Positions 8,270-16,853 of a DNA stretch of 31,631 bases are shown piece by piece. The position numbers and the translations under genes were made by a program. This DNA comes from JBBDNC01 sp040877875 (GTDB lineage: Bacteria > Bacteroidota > Rhodothermia > Balneolales > Balneolaceae), in NCBI GenBank assembly GCA_040877875.1, contig JBBDNC010000048.1, forward strand, positions 1 to 31,631, given 5' to 3'. Every line of letters starts with the position of its first letter. Within the stretch, counting starts at the first letter, position 1. The notes beneath the pieces were generated by a model that saw only the letters and a list, made by a program, of their open reading frames with translations, was not told where the DNA came from and ran no database searches.

Positions 8270-9004
8270 ATGGAGCAAGAATCTATCTTACAAGTCCGGG
8301 ATCTGACAAAGACCTATCTAAACGGAGGAAAATCCTTAACCGTACTGGATCAGGTAACGTTCGCTATTGAACCGGGTATAAGCTGTGCGGTTGTGGGTCC
8401 GTCAGGCAGCGGCAAAACCACCCTGCTTGGATTATGCGCCGGCCTGGATCAGCCAACCTCCGGAGAAGTCTTCCTTAAGGGGGAACGGTTAAATCCCCTG
8501 AGTGAAGATCAACTCGCAAGAATTCGCAATCGGCACATAGGATTTGTGTTTCAATCTTTCCAGTTAATTCCGACCCTGACGGCCATCGAAAATGTAATGG
8601 TTCCGATGGAGTTGAGGGGCATCAGATATGCCTCCGTTTATGAAAAAGCCAAAAAAAACCTTGATGAGACCGGATTGGGCGACCGGCTCACTCACTATCC
8701 CACTCAACTTTCCGGGGGTGAACAACAGCGCGTCGGTATTGCCCGGGCGTTTATCAATCAACCGGATATTCTCTTTGCCGACGAACCGACGGGAAACCTG
8801 GATACGGAAACCAGCCGCTCAATCGAATCCCTGCTTTTTAACCTGAACCGAAAACAGGGAACGACCCTTGTCATTGTTACCCACGACCTGGAACTGGCCG
8901 GAAAATGCGACCGCGTCATACGCTTGAAAGGCGGCAGGATAGATTCCGACCGGTACACTTCTGATCTCAAATCTGTAACGGCTGATCTAACAGTGGAATC
9001 CTGA
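8270..9004 (+). CDS. ybbA: ABC transporter ATP-binding protein, YbbA/LolD-type
   Basis: A 244-residue nucleotide-binding subunit with every expected motif: Walker A GPSGSGKT (43-50), Q-loop at ~Q95 (GFVFQSFQL), signature LSGGEQQ (147-153), Walker B ILFADE (167-172) and H-loop VTHD (203-206). It belongs to the MacB/LolD/YbbA group, which pairs with FtsX-like permeases. The permease gene follows after one spacer nucleotide, and a tesA-like gene is divergent upstream, as in E. coli ybbAP. YbbAP-like systems are thought to act on lipids or hydrophobic molecules in the inner membrane; the substrate here is unknown. No Shine-Dalgarno site is evident before the ATG. Confidence 0.92.
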   Translation: MEQESILQVRDLTKTYLNGGKSLTVLDQVTFAIEPGISCAVVGPSGSGKTTLLGLCAGLDQPTSGEVFLKGERLNPLSEDQLARIRNRHIGFVFQSFQLIPTLTAIENVMVPMELRGIRYASVYEKAKKNLDETGLGDRLTHYPTQLSGGEQQRVGIARAFINQPDILFADEPTGNLDTETSRSIESLLFNLNRKQGTTLVIVTHDLELAGKCDRVIRLKGGRIDSDRYTSDLKSVTADLTVES

Positions 9005-9005
9005 T

Positions 9006-11552
9006 ATGCCCCGAAATATACTCCCGGATTTGTTCAGTATTAAAACGGCCTGGAGGGATTCCCGCTCCCGCTATTTAAACCTGTTGCTCTATTGTAGTGG
9101 AATCATTGCAGGAGTTGCAGCCCTGGTCGCTATTTTATCCTTTCGTAATGATGTACTCCTTACAGTCGAAGACCAGTCCAGAGAATTGCTGGGTGCCGAC
9201 CTGGAAATCCGGAGCAATCAGCCTTATTCCGAACCTGTTGTAAGTTTTATCGATTCCATAGGCGGGGAACAGTCAACCTCACTGGAATTTTCCTCTATGG
9301 TCCTCTATGGCCCGTCAGAGGAAGCCCGTCTTTCCCAAGTCCGGGCATTTGAAGGCACCTTCCCATTTTACGGGGAGCTAAAAACCATCCCCCGTGAAGC
9401 TGCTGATCATTACCAGAAAAACGGTACAGCTTTGGTCGACCAGCCGATTATGACCCAGCTCGGCCTTAGTGTCGGCGACAGTATTCGAGTGGGCAATCAA
9501 TCCCTGCGAATTTCCGGGGTCATCCTGGAAGTCCCCGGGGAATCCGCTGCTTTTTCCCTCATTGGTCCGAGAATCTTCATTCCCAAACGAACCATTGAAT
9601 CCACATCCCTGGTGGAGCGCGGCAGCCGAATCGAGTATAAAACCTGGTTTCGCTTTAATCCGGAGAGGGATATGGATGAACTGGTTTCAGACCTCCGGCC
9701 GGTTGCGAGGGAACACCAGGCCCGGTTTACTACCGTAGAATCACGCAAGGAGAGATTTTCATCGATTGTCGACAACCTGAGTAAGTTTTTGGGGATGATC
9801 GGGTTCATCGCACTGCTTCTCGGCGGGCTCGGGGTTGCCAGTGCCGTTTATTTATATATAAAACGCCAAAGCAACACGGTCGCAACCTTGAGATGTCTGG
9901 GAGTATCCTCCCGCCAAACCCTTGCCATTTTTACTCTCCAGATTGCTGCGTTGAGTCTGGCTGGTGCCCTGATCGGATCCGTTCTGGGGATCTTTGTACA
10001 ACAATATCTCCCATCCCTGTTTGCCGATTTTTTGCCTTTTGAAATCGTGCAGCAGATTTCGTTTCCCGCCATTGCCCTCGGTGTAGCTGTCGGTTTGGGG
10101 ATCAGTTTGGGATTCGCGCTCCTGCCCCTGGCAAGTATCAATAAAATTCCTCCCCTGCTTACGCTCAGAAACGTCGATTTTTCACCGATGAAGCACCTGA
10201 GTACAACTTCCAAAGTTACAGGGGCGATGATCACCCTGACCCTCCTGACCGGAACCCTGGCATGGCTGTTACAAAGCTGGCAGAGTGCCTTCCTTTTTAC
10301 CATAGGGCTGATGATTTGCCTATTGCTGCTTCTCGGAACTGCGAATATGCTGACCCGTTCAGTGAAAAAACTTCGGCTTCGCTCGTTCTCCTATATCTGG
10401 CGTCAGGGAATTTCCAATCTGTTTCGGCCGAATAATCAAACCACGGTACTCATCACCACTCTGGGAATGGGGATGCTGTTGATCGGAGTCGTATACCTTT
10501 CCCAGGATATGATCCTGGAACGGATCAATTTTCAGACGGGTGAGGAACAGCCGAACCTTATCCTTTATGATATTCAATCCGACCAAAACCGGGAAGTTCT
10601 GAAGTTGGTGGAAGATGAAGGGGCAAGAGTTTTACAAAATGTGCCGATCGTTTCCATGCGGATTTCCCAATGGAACGGGCGGCCGGTCAATGAAGTCCGC
10701 GAAGATACGACACTTGGGGTTCGCGGATGGGCACTCAGAAGAGAGTACCGGGTAACTTACCGGGATCACCTTACGGAAACCGAAGAAATCATCGACGGCG
10801 AATGGATTGGACAAGCCGACGGAATCCAGGCAACGGTTCCCATCTCCGTTCACCTCGAGATTGCAGAAGACCTGGAGTTGTCGATTGGCGACTCTCTTAC
10901 TTTCGACGTTCAGGGCGTACCTGTTCAAACACGGGTAGCCTCCATCCGGGAAGTTGACTTTCAACAACCGCAACCCAATTTTTTCATCCTGTTTCCATCG
11001 GGTGTACTGGAGGCAGCTCCCCAGTTTTATGCCACTGTACTTCGAACAGAAGGAGACCTGGCTTCCGCAAACCTCCAGCAGAAAGTGGTACAGCAACATC
11101 CGAATGTTTCCGCCATCGACATCGGCCTGGTCCTTGAAAGCGTCCGCCAATTCCTGGGCAAGGTAGCTATGGCGATTCAGTTTATGGCTCTATTCAGTAT
11201 CCTCACCGGGTTGATTGTACTGGCAAGTGCCATTGCGATCAGCCGCTTCCAGAGAATTCGTGAAGCAGTCTTACTGCGGACGATCGGAGCTCAACGCGCT
11301 CAGATTAATGGCATTCAAGTAGTGGAATACTTACTCCTGGGGCTTCTTGCCTGTTTTACAGGTTTAATTCTTGCATTTGTCTCGAGTTGGCTGATGGCCA
11401 TATTCTATTTTGACCTGGCTTTTGTACCGAATTTTCCAGCACTGCTGATAGCCTCTGCATTGATTGTCATCCTGACTCTATTGATAGGACTTTACAATAT
11501 GAGAGGGGTGTTAAATAGAAAACCCCTGGATATTTTACGACTTGAAACCTGA
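9006..11552 (+). CDS. ybbP: FtsX-like ABC permease, YbbP-type
   Basis: An 848-residue permease, the long two-module form typical of YbbP. TM1 (about 24-44, LNLLLYCSGIIAGVAALVAI) is followed by a periplasmic MacB-like domain (~50-255). Three helices follow at ~262-285, ~305-330 and ~350-375, then a central pair (~400-450), another helix at ~475-495 and a second periplasmic domain. Three C-terminal helices close the protein, with FtsX signatures IRREAVLLRTIGA-like (FQRIREAVLLRTIGAQR). It is coupled to the ATPase gene by a 1-nt gap (stop TGA, then ATG two bases on). It probably forms a YbbA2-YbbP-type complex working with the divergent esterase in lipid handling; this is inferred from synteny. 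Its stop lies 21 bp from the AbiEii remnant's stop (convergent). Confidence 0.9.
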   Translation: MPRNILPDLFSIKTAWRDSRSRYLNLLLYCSGIIAGVAALVAILSFRNDVLLTVEDQSRELLGADLEIRSNQPYSEPVVSFIDSIGGEQSTSLEFSSMVLYGPSEEARLSQVRAFEGTFPFYGELKTIPREAADHYQKNGTALVDQPIMTQLGLSVGDSIRVGNQSLRISGVILEVPGESAAFSLIGPRIFIPKRTIESTSLVERGSRIEYKTWFRFNPERDMDELVSDLRPVAREHQARFTTVESRKERFSSIVDNLSKFLGMIGFIALLLGGLGVASAVYLYIKRQSNTVATLRCLGVSSRQTLAIFTLQIAALSLAGALIGSVLGIFVQQYLPSLFADFLPFEIVQQISFPAIALGVAVGLGISLGFALLPLASINKIPPLLTLRNVDFSPMKHLSTTSKVTGAMITLTLLTGTLAWLLQSWQSAFLFTIGLMICLLLLLGTANMLTRSVKKLRLRSFSYIWRQGISNLFRPNNQTTVLITTLGMGMLLIGVVYLSQDMILERINFQTGEEQPNLILYDIQSDQNREVLKLVEDEGARVLQNVPIVSMRISQWNGRPVNEVREDTTLGVRGWALRREYRVTYRDHLTETEEIIDGEWIGQADGIQATVPISVHLEIAEDLELSIGDSLTFDVQGVPVQTRVASIREVDFQQPQPNFFILFPSGVLEAAPQFYATVLRTEGDLASANLQQKVVQQHPNVSAIDIGLVLESVRQFLGKVAMAIQFMALFSILTGLIVLASAIAISRFQRIREAVLLRTIGAQRAQINGIQVVEYLLLGLLACFTGLILAFVSSWLMAIFYFDLAFVPNFPALLIASALIVILTLLIGLYNMRGVLNRKPLDILRLET

Positions 11553-11573
11553 TCAGCGTCTCCGAAAGTAAAA

Positions 11574-11795
11574 TTAAAGTGATTGGCATTTCGTGATACG
11601 TTCCAGCGTCGTTTTCCTGTCTTGAATTGGGAGGTATGTCAAATCAATATCGACCGATAAACGTGGAAAATCCTGAACAAATAGATTTATAGCAGTACCC
11701 CCCTTCAAAGCAAAATCCTCTATTCTTGAAACGAGTGGCAAAACGTTTAAAAGCAGGTCAACCTGTTTAAAGTAAAGAGTCTCTCTTATATTTAT
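11574..11795 (-). pseudogene. AbiEii-type toxin remnant: start codon lost and C-terminus deleted
   Basis: Read on the minus strand from 11795, the frame is ATA AAT ATA AGA GAG ACT... and gives about 73 residues with no internal stop. It contains FALKGGTAINLFVQ and FPRLSVDIDLTYLP, the hallmark GGTA...DID nucleotidyltransferase segment of AbiEii. Family members are roughly 280-300 residues, so only the first quarter remains. The reading departs from the family near 11590 and stops at 11574. The first codon is ATA where ATG is expected. It overlaps the antitoxin stop in the pattern TCATAA; a single change from TCATGA would give the usual 4-nt ATGA overlap. The conserved later catalytic motifs are absent, so no active toxin can be made. 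Confidence 0.8.
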
Positions 11796-12571
11796 GATTC
11801 TTCTATCAGCTCTTCCGGTACGGTTATCTTAAACTTATTATCCAGTTTTCCATTTTTCACTATCGTTCTTTTCCCTGAACCGAGATCTATTTCACTAAGC
11901 TCTAATTTTTCGTACCAGGGCAACTCATTGTTCTCCGCCATGAATAGAAACAAACGTTTTACCTTAACTGATTTGCAGTTTCTTAAAAGACGTTGGACTA
12001 AATTCGGCCTTAACGTCATCATCCCTTCTATCAGGTGCCAACCCTTCAAAAAATTTGATTTTGAATTAACAAAAGAGAGCAACTCTAGTATAGCACGCTC
12101 CGGTTCAGCCACTAGTATGGGTACACTTTTTTTTAATTCCATCGATTTTATTCCCAGATCTTTTTCCCCGAACATAGTAGATATATGCAGCTTTATCTCA
12201 ACCTCCCAATCATAAGAAGTAAACCAGGCAGGAAGCTTACTTTTTGAAGGGGTATACAGATGACATTCGTTCAGGCGAGGACTTACATTATGACGAATTC
12301 CCTGCAGCTCTAATGCTGTCTCCCCACCAACGTGTATGGAATAATTAAGCTGATTTTGCAAAGCATGCACGGCACCCTCCCACTGGGGTTCGTCTTGCGC
12401 TTTTACATACGCTCCCCTGCCTATCGACTTCACCCAGTTGCTTTCTTTATAGCCAAAAAGCATATCCGGCGTGTAGCCATTTTCGGATAACCAAGGGGAA
12501 GTATATACTACTCCATCCTTCCACTCCGAAAGTAGTTTATTGAGTTTGGTATTCTTTTGATTGGACGCCAT
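11792..12571 (-). CDS. AbiEi-family antitoxin of a type IV toxin-antitoxin system (orphaned)
   Basis: A 259-residue protein. The N-terminal third looks like a winged-helix DNA-binding domain (LNKLLSEWKDGVVYTSPWL...WVKSIGRGAYVK, about 11-56). The AbiEi body follows (SIHVGGETALELQGIRHNV, about 78-96, and VPILVAEPERAILELLSFV). In known AbiE systems this protein represses its own promoter through the N-terminal domain and counteracts the AbiEii nucleotidyltransferase through the C-terminal domain. Here AbiEii is only a start-less fragment (11574-11795), so AbiEi is orphaned. The locus is visibly more AT-rich than its neighbours, consistent with acquisition. Two related 41-bp motifs upstream (12591-12707) are likely operators. 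The reading frame itself is intact. Confidence 0.85.
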   Translation of the reverse strand: MASNQKNTKLNKLLSEWKDGVVYTSPWLSENGYTPDMLFGYKESNWVKSIGRGAYVKAQDEPQWEGAVHALQNQLNYSIHVGGETALELQGIRHNVSPRLNECHLYTPSKSKLPAWFTSYDWEVEIKLHISTMFGEKDLGIKSMELKKSVPILVAEPERAILELLSFVNSKSNFLKGWHLIEGMMTLRPNLVQRLLRNCKSVKVKRLFLFMAENNELPWYEKLELSEIDLGSGKRTIVKNGKLDNKFKITVPEELIEES

Positions 12572-12590
12572 TAGTTTATTTTGGTATCAA

Positions 12591-12707
12591 TTAATTGACT
12601 TATGACCAATTTATTGAAACTATTTCAAACTAACAAAATGATCAACTCAGTTTATTATAGTGTGCTTTAATTGACTTATAACCAATAAGTTGAAACTTTT
12701 TTAAACT
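12591..12707 (-). promoter_or_regulatory. Duplicated 41-bp motif upstream of AbiEi, candidate operators
   Basis: The 41-bp sequences at 12591-12631 and 12667-12707 match at 35 of 41 positions (both begin TTAATTGACTTAT) and are 76 bp apart, about seven helical turns. The first contains the palindrome TTGAAACTATTTCAA and the second ACTTATAACCAATAAGT. The nearer copy begins 20 bp from the AbiEi start codon. AbiEi proteins of other species bind repeats in their own promoter, so autoregulation is a reasonable inference. Confidence 0.5.
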
Positions 12708-12727
12708 TCAGGCACCAACATTTTGTT

Positions 12728-12762
12728 CACTTTTCACTTTTCACTTTTCACTTTTCACTTTT
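12728..12762. repeat. Five perfect CACTTTT heptamers
   Basis: Five exact tandem copies of CACTTTT at 12728-12762, ending 17 bp before the corA ATG. The unit is not a multiple of three, and the array is in non-coding sequence. It may vary in copy number by slippage and alter corA promoter or leader spacing. Confidence 0.8.
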
Positions 12763-12779
12763 AATAATATGTTATTGAT

Positions 12780-13916
12780 ATGAAAAAGAAAGTCAATGCA
12801 TACACCGGCAAGTTGTCAGGATTATTCAAACAGAAGCGCTTGCACCAGCGCAGCCGTATCAAACCCGGTGCAGCTCCGGGATCGGTCGAATTCAGGGGAG
12901 AGAAAAGAATTGAAGAGATCCAGCTCACGATACATGATTATGACGAGAGCTCATTCAATACCATTCCGATCGACGAAATCGAAAGTTCCCTTCCTTACCT
13001 GAAAGAAAGTACGGTTACGTGGATCAAGGTAAACGGCCTTCATGATGTGGAGAAGATGAAAACCATATGGGACTTCTTTGATATCCACCCGCTTGCCAGG
13101 GAAGATATCGTCAATCCTGCTCAACGCCCTAAAATTGATGTGTATGACGATCATCTCTTTATCGTAACCCGAGGTATCAGTTTTAAAGATGAGGTAGAAG
13201 AACAACTCGAATCGGAACAGATCTGTGTCATTTTGGGTAAAAATTATGTTTTGAGCTTTCAGGAAACGGACAAATCGATTTTCGATCCGGTCATCAAACG
13301 GCTTACAACCGGGAGTCCCCGAATTCGCAAATCAGGGTCGGACTATCTCGCCTATGCCCTGGTCGACACGGTGGTCGACCACTACTATCATGCAATGGAC
13401 CTGATTGGAGACCAGATCGAGAATCTGGAAGAAGAAATTATCAAGGAGGCAAATGAAGAAAACCTTCATAGAATCCACCATATCCGACGGGCCCTGATTC
13501 AGTTCAGGAAATCGGTATGGTCTCTCCGGGATGCCCTGAACTCATTAATCAGGGACGACACCACATTTTTTAAAAAAGAAACCAAGATATATCTCCGGGA
13601 TGTATACGATCATGTGGTTCAGATCATTGACACCCTGGAAAACTACAGGGAAATGATTTTCGGAATCTACGACATGTATATGTCCACTCTCAGTAACAAG
13701 ATGAACGAGGTGATGAAAGTCTTAACGGTCATCGCTACGATATTTATTCCCCTGACGTTTATCGCCGGAATTTACGGGATGAATTTTAATCCCGATGCCA
13801 GCCCCTGGAATATGCCGGAACTCGAATGGTACTACGGCTACCCGTTCAGTTTTTTCCTGATGTTGTTAATGGCGGCCGGAATGTTGTATTATTTCAGAAA
13901 GAAAAACTGGTTTTAA
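12780..13916 (+). CDS. corA: CorA-family magnesium/cobalt transporter
   Basis: A 378-residue CorA. A large cytoplasmic domain (1-~310) contains the long helices typical of the family (VVDHYYHAMDLIGDQIENLEEEI... and NKMNEVMKVLTVIATIF). Two C-terminal transmembrane helices follow (about 312-332 and 352-370). The signature GMN (333-335, in IYGMNFN) lies at the end of TM1 and a basic end, RKKNWF, closes the protein. CorA forms a pentameric channel for Mg2+ (also Co2+/Ni2+) in the inner membrane. The gene is monocistronic as far as can be seen and is preceded closely by a heptamer array. A universal stress protein gene lies 142 bp downstream on the same strand. Confidence 0.94.
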   Translation: MKKKVNAYTGKLSGLFKQKRLHQRSRIKPGAAPGSVEFRGEKRIEEIQLTIHDYDESSFNTIPIDEIESSLPYLKESTVTWIKVNGLHDVEKMKTIWDFFDIHPLAREDIVNPAQRPKIDVYDDHLFIVTRGISFKDEVEEQLESEQICVILGKNYVLSFQETDKSIFDPVIKRLTTGSPRIRKSGSDYLAYALVDTVVDHYYHAMDLIGDQIENLEEEIIKEANEENLHRIHHIRRALIQFRKSVWSLRDALNSLIRDDTTFFKKETKIYLRDVYDHVVQIIDTLENYREMIFGIYDMYMSTLSNKMNEVMKVLTVIATIFIPLTFIAGIYGMNFNPDASPWNMPELEWYYGYPFSFFLMLLMAAGMLYYFRKKNWF

Positions 13917-14058
13917 ATTTCCCGGCTGCATCGAGTTATTCGCAATCCGGCTGCAGAAGAATCGATGAATTTCAAATCTTGTAAGCTACCGTGTCAGTCA
14001 GATGAGGTGAACTTGTATCGGATCATACATTTATTGACCGATGATCCGTAATCCATAA

Positions 14059-14955
14059 TTGAAAATGAAAACAATGGAAATTAATAAAATTCTTGTCCCG
14101 GTCGACTTTTCCGAACTCAGTACAAAAGCACTGGAAGTAGCTGGAAAAATAGCAGCCATTTTTGAGGCGCAGGTCACCCCTGTTCATATACATATCCCCA
14201 TTACAGAACTGGATGAGCCCTATGCCTTAGGCATGAGTTCCAGTGTATATCAGGATTATGACAGGGTTGAAGCCAACCTGGCAGAACGCCTGTCGGAAAT
14301 TGCCGGAGATTTTATTTCCGGTGACCGGCTGGATGAGCCGGTCATACTCTTCGGGAATCCGGCACAATCCATTGTCGAACTATCTGAATCGTATGATTTT
14401 ATCGTAATGAGCACCCACGGGAGAACAGGCTTTTCCAGGTTGCTGCTTGGATCCGTTGCAGAGAAAGTCCTACGGCTGGCTCATGTTCCGGTGATGGTGG
14501 TGGAGAATGAATCAAGGGTAGAAAGGTTCGAGAACATCCTGGTGACAACAGATTTTTCAGAGAACGCATCCACCGCCTATCCCATAGCAATTGAATTTGC
14601 CAAAAAAGCCGGGTCCCGGCTTCACCTCCTTCATATACTCAGCTTTGATCAGTTTGAGGATGACGAAAAGGTTCCTTCCGTTCAGAACCTGCGCAAGGAA
14701 CGGCTTAAGGTAACGGCTATGGAAGCTTTTCACGATATCAGGGAAAAGGTGACGTTTGAGGTCATACCCTCTGCTGATTCACCCCATGAAACCATCCTGC
14801 AGCATGTGAAGGAGAATGACTATAACCTGATCATCATGGCAACGGTAGGCCGTACCGGGATCAAATATCTGATGATGGGAAGTACGACTGCAAATGTAGT
14901 TCGGCATGTAGAGACAGCCGTTTTGAGTATCAATCCCAGGAAGGCTGACAGGTGA
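14059..14955 (+). CDS. Tandem-domain universal stress protein (UspA family)
   Basis: 298 residues with two UspA domains. The first (~1-152) starts with KILVPVDFSELSTKALEVA and ends in MSTHGRTGFSRLLLGSVAEKV...PVMVV. The second (~157-298) starts with NILVTTDFSENASTAYPIA and ends in MATVGRTGIKYLMMGSTTANVV...AVLSI. The ATP-binding motif G-2x-G-9x-G-(S/T) is kept in both, except that its first Gly is Ser in domain 1 and Ala in domain 2. ATP binding is likely but not certain. Tandem Usps are cytoplasmic stress proteins of largely unknown biochemical role. No operon partner is evident, and a palindrome-rich intergenic region follows. Confidence 0.92.
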   Translation: MKMKTMEINKILVPVDFSELSTKALEVAGKIAAIFEAQVTPVHIHIPITELDEPYALGMSSSVYQDYDRVEANLAERLSEIAGDFISGDRLDEPVILFGNPAQSIVELSESYDFIVMSTHGRTGFSRLLLGSVAEKVLRLAHVPVMVVENESRVERFENILVTTDFSENASTAYPIAIEFAKKAGSRLHLLHILSFDQFEDDEKVPSVQNLRKERLKVTAMEAFHDIREKVTFEVIPSADSPHETILQHVKENDYNLIIMATVGRTGIKYLMMGSTTANVVRHVETAVLSINPRKADR

Positions 14956-15006
14956 CGGGACAAGAATGGATACGATGTGAACAGTGATCTGCGAACACAC
15001 CCCGGT

Positions 15007-15115
15007 CCTTTCGCAAGCGAAAGGCCGTCCCCTCTCGAGAGGGGACAACCTTGCCTTATCTCGGCTACTTACTTTACCAACGACGAGGGTTATCTTTATC
15101 AACGACGAGGGTTAT
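15007..15115. repeat. Palindrome and direct-repeat cluster
   Basis: 15007-15024 is a hairpin (CCTTTCGC, AA loop, GCGAAAGG). 15027-15046 is a perfect 20-bp palindrome centred on CTCGAG (GTCCCCTCTCGAGAGGGGAC). 15078-15093 and 15100-15115 are an exact 16-bp direct repeat (CAACGACGAGGGTTAT). The same 16-bp palindrome core recurs at 31060-31126. No gene lies in 14956-15201. Confidence 0.7.
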
Positions 15116-15201
15116 GTCCCCTCCGCCAGGCGGCGGATGGAAGTGGTTAGTTTGCCTTCCGCCGGTTAACGGACCAGCTTCCCAGGAGTATTCCCCTGGC
15201 A

Positions 15202-16767
15202 CTAATAGAGGCGTATCCGGAGGGTCGCCAGGATCTGGAGGCGTCCTACATCCCGGTCAGCTACTTCCGGATGAATGGAAACAGGTAGCAGATGGCCTTC
15301 TCCTTCTTCCAGATCAGGAAGGGCTGAATAGTCATACACCCCGTAATTATAGACAACCGATTCTTCTTTCCACAGGCTGTATTGTGCCCCGACTTCCAGG
15401 CGGGTATTTTCAGTGAGAGCGAACCCGGCACCGGCTGAAAACCGGCTTTTGCTCAAATCCATGTTTTTAAACCGGGAGGGCTGATATCCATAGCCCGCCC
15501 GCAGGGTAAATTGATCAGTCAGATCCATCGATATTCCTCCTCGCACATCCCACACTTCTTTGTACTGATCGGAGATAAATTGATTTTCGTCTCTCTCAGC
15601 CTCGAATTCATCTTCGCCAAACTCAACTCTGGTTTTGCTGAAATCCGTATATCCTGCCGAAAAAGATGCGGATATCCCTCCGATATCGACAAATGCGAAT
15701 CCTATATTGACCCGGGCGGGTGACTGAACCTCATAAGAATATTCCCCTGCAAGGTCATCTTCAAATCCTTCACCGTTATCAAAGGTCGTGGAAATTCTGG
15801 AGTCATAAATCTCATCTACGGTCAGACGCGTTGGAAATGTATACGAAGCCCCGACATTCAAATGTGAATTCACCCTGTAGATCATCCCCGCACGGGCCTG
15901 GAAAGAAAGATAATTGTTTCGTATTTCCTCCGAGAGCAACACAGAATCCATATCCGTATCCGGTTCTTCATCGTCATTCGAGTCAATGACGGTGCCATCA
16001 TAGAGATTGTCCCGGTCTACTTCGAGGAACACCCGATCATACGTGTGCCGCCCGGCCTGAATGCCGAGACTCAAACCGACCATCAGGTTTCGTTGAAATT
16101 CCGTTGCAAGAAAAGCTGAATACTCGCCGGCAAAACCCCGTTGCAGGATTTCAGCCTCCTGGTCAATCCCCAAATAATCCCCTAACCGGTCGAACCCAAT
16201 CCGAAAAATCGATTCATCCCAGTCTCCAATTTCATCCCCGAAATCGATCGCATAGGTATTGAAAGCAATGTCGCTGTAGGTGGAACCGGGAATTTTGAAC
16301 TGATCCGTAATCGTCGTTGCGTTATTGGTCCCGCTGAGTTCCAAAGCCCGGTTATAAAAAGAGTGCTGGCTGTAACCTGCGCCAATGAGCAGCCTGCCTC
16401 GGGTGACGGGAAAATTATATACGAAACCGGCGTTTGAAATACTTGTCTGGTTGTCACTACTATTCAGAGTATTGCCAAGGAAAGTATTCTCTTCACTGGC
16501 ACTTCGAAAGGCAAGCCCAAAAGTCCCGAAACTTTCGTCGAAAAACGCCGCGGAAGCGGGATTATCCTGATAGGAGCCAAAACCGGTTCCAAGAGCGGTT
16601 CCAGGCATGACCAGCGTAACAGGATCCTGTGCTATCCCCCGGTCACTGAATTGTACCGCCTGATAACTGTATAGAAGAGGGTTGTTGGCTTCCTGGGCAT
16701 GGCCTGAAAGGCTGAACCCAAAGGTTAGAAGCAACACCCCTGTCAGACATACGATGATCCTTCTCAT
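15202..16767 (-). CDS. FadL/OmpP1-like outer-membrane protein
   Basis: 521 residues. A signal peptide (~1-24: RIIVCLTGVLLLTFGFSLSGHAQ) precedes a mature chain rich in amphipathic beta-strands, with repeated GAGYSQ / GASYTFPT / RAGYGYQP-type strand turns. The early part (NPLLYSYQAVQFSDRGIA, then NPASAAFF at ~70) follows the OmpP1/FadL/TodX pattern of Bacteroidota, and the end LATLRIRLY is a typical aromatic outer-membrane C-terminus. FadL-like channels take up hydrophobic molecules; the specific cargo is unknown. It lies 86 bp downstream of the lipoprotein gene on the same strand, the last of four collinear genes (kinase, regulator, lipoprotein, this). The assignment to FadL itself is tentative, but an outer-membrane barrel is secure. 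Confidence 0.78.
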   Translation of the reverse strand: MRRIIVCLTGVLLLTFGFSLSGHAQEANNPLLYSYQAVQFSDRGIAQDPVTLVMPGTALGTGFGSYQDNPASAAFFDESFGTFGLAFRSASEENTFLGNTLNSSDNQTSISNAGFVYNFPVTRGRLLIGAGYSQHSFYNRALELSGTNNATTITDQFKIPGSTYSDIAFNTYAIDFGDEIGDWDESIFRIGFDRLGDYLGIDQEAEILQRGFAGEYSAFLATEFQRNLMVGLSLGIQAGRHTYDRVFLEVDRDNLYDGTVIDSNDDEEPDTDMDSVLLSEEIRNNYLSFQARAGMIYRVNSHLNVGASYTFPTRLTVDEIYDSRISTTFDNGEGFEDDLAGEYSYEVQSPARVNIGFAFVDIGGISASFSAGYTDFSKTRVEFGEDEFEAERDENQFISDQYKEVWDVRGGISMDLTDQFTLRAGYGYQPSRFKNMDLSKSRFSAGAGFALTENTRLEVGAQYSLWKEESVVYNYGVYDYSALPDLEEGEGHLLPVSIHPEVADRDVGRLQILATLRIRLY

Positions 16768-16853
16768 GGCATTTTCCGCTTTTTATAGATGAATGGGGTG
16801 AGTGAGTTTAATAAAGCCGTCAAACGTAATCCGTCAGACGCTCGTCATGCCAA

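Noticed and set aside
14059..14955. Two Gly-to-Ser/Ala changes in the universal stress ATP motif
   Set aside because: Such changes are common in tandem Usp proteins, so they are noted in the feature but not reported as unusual.
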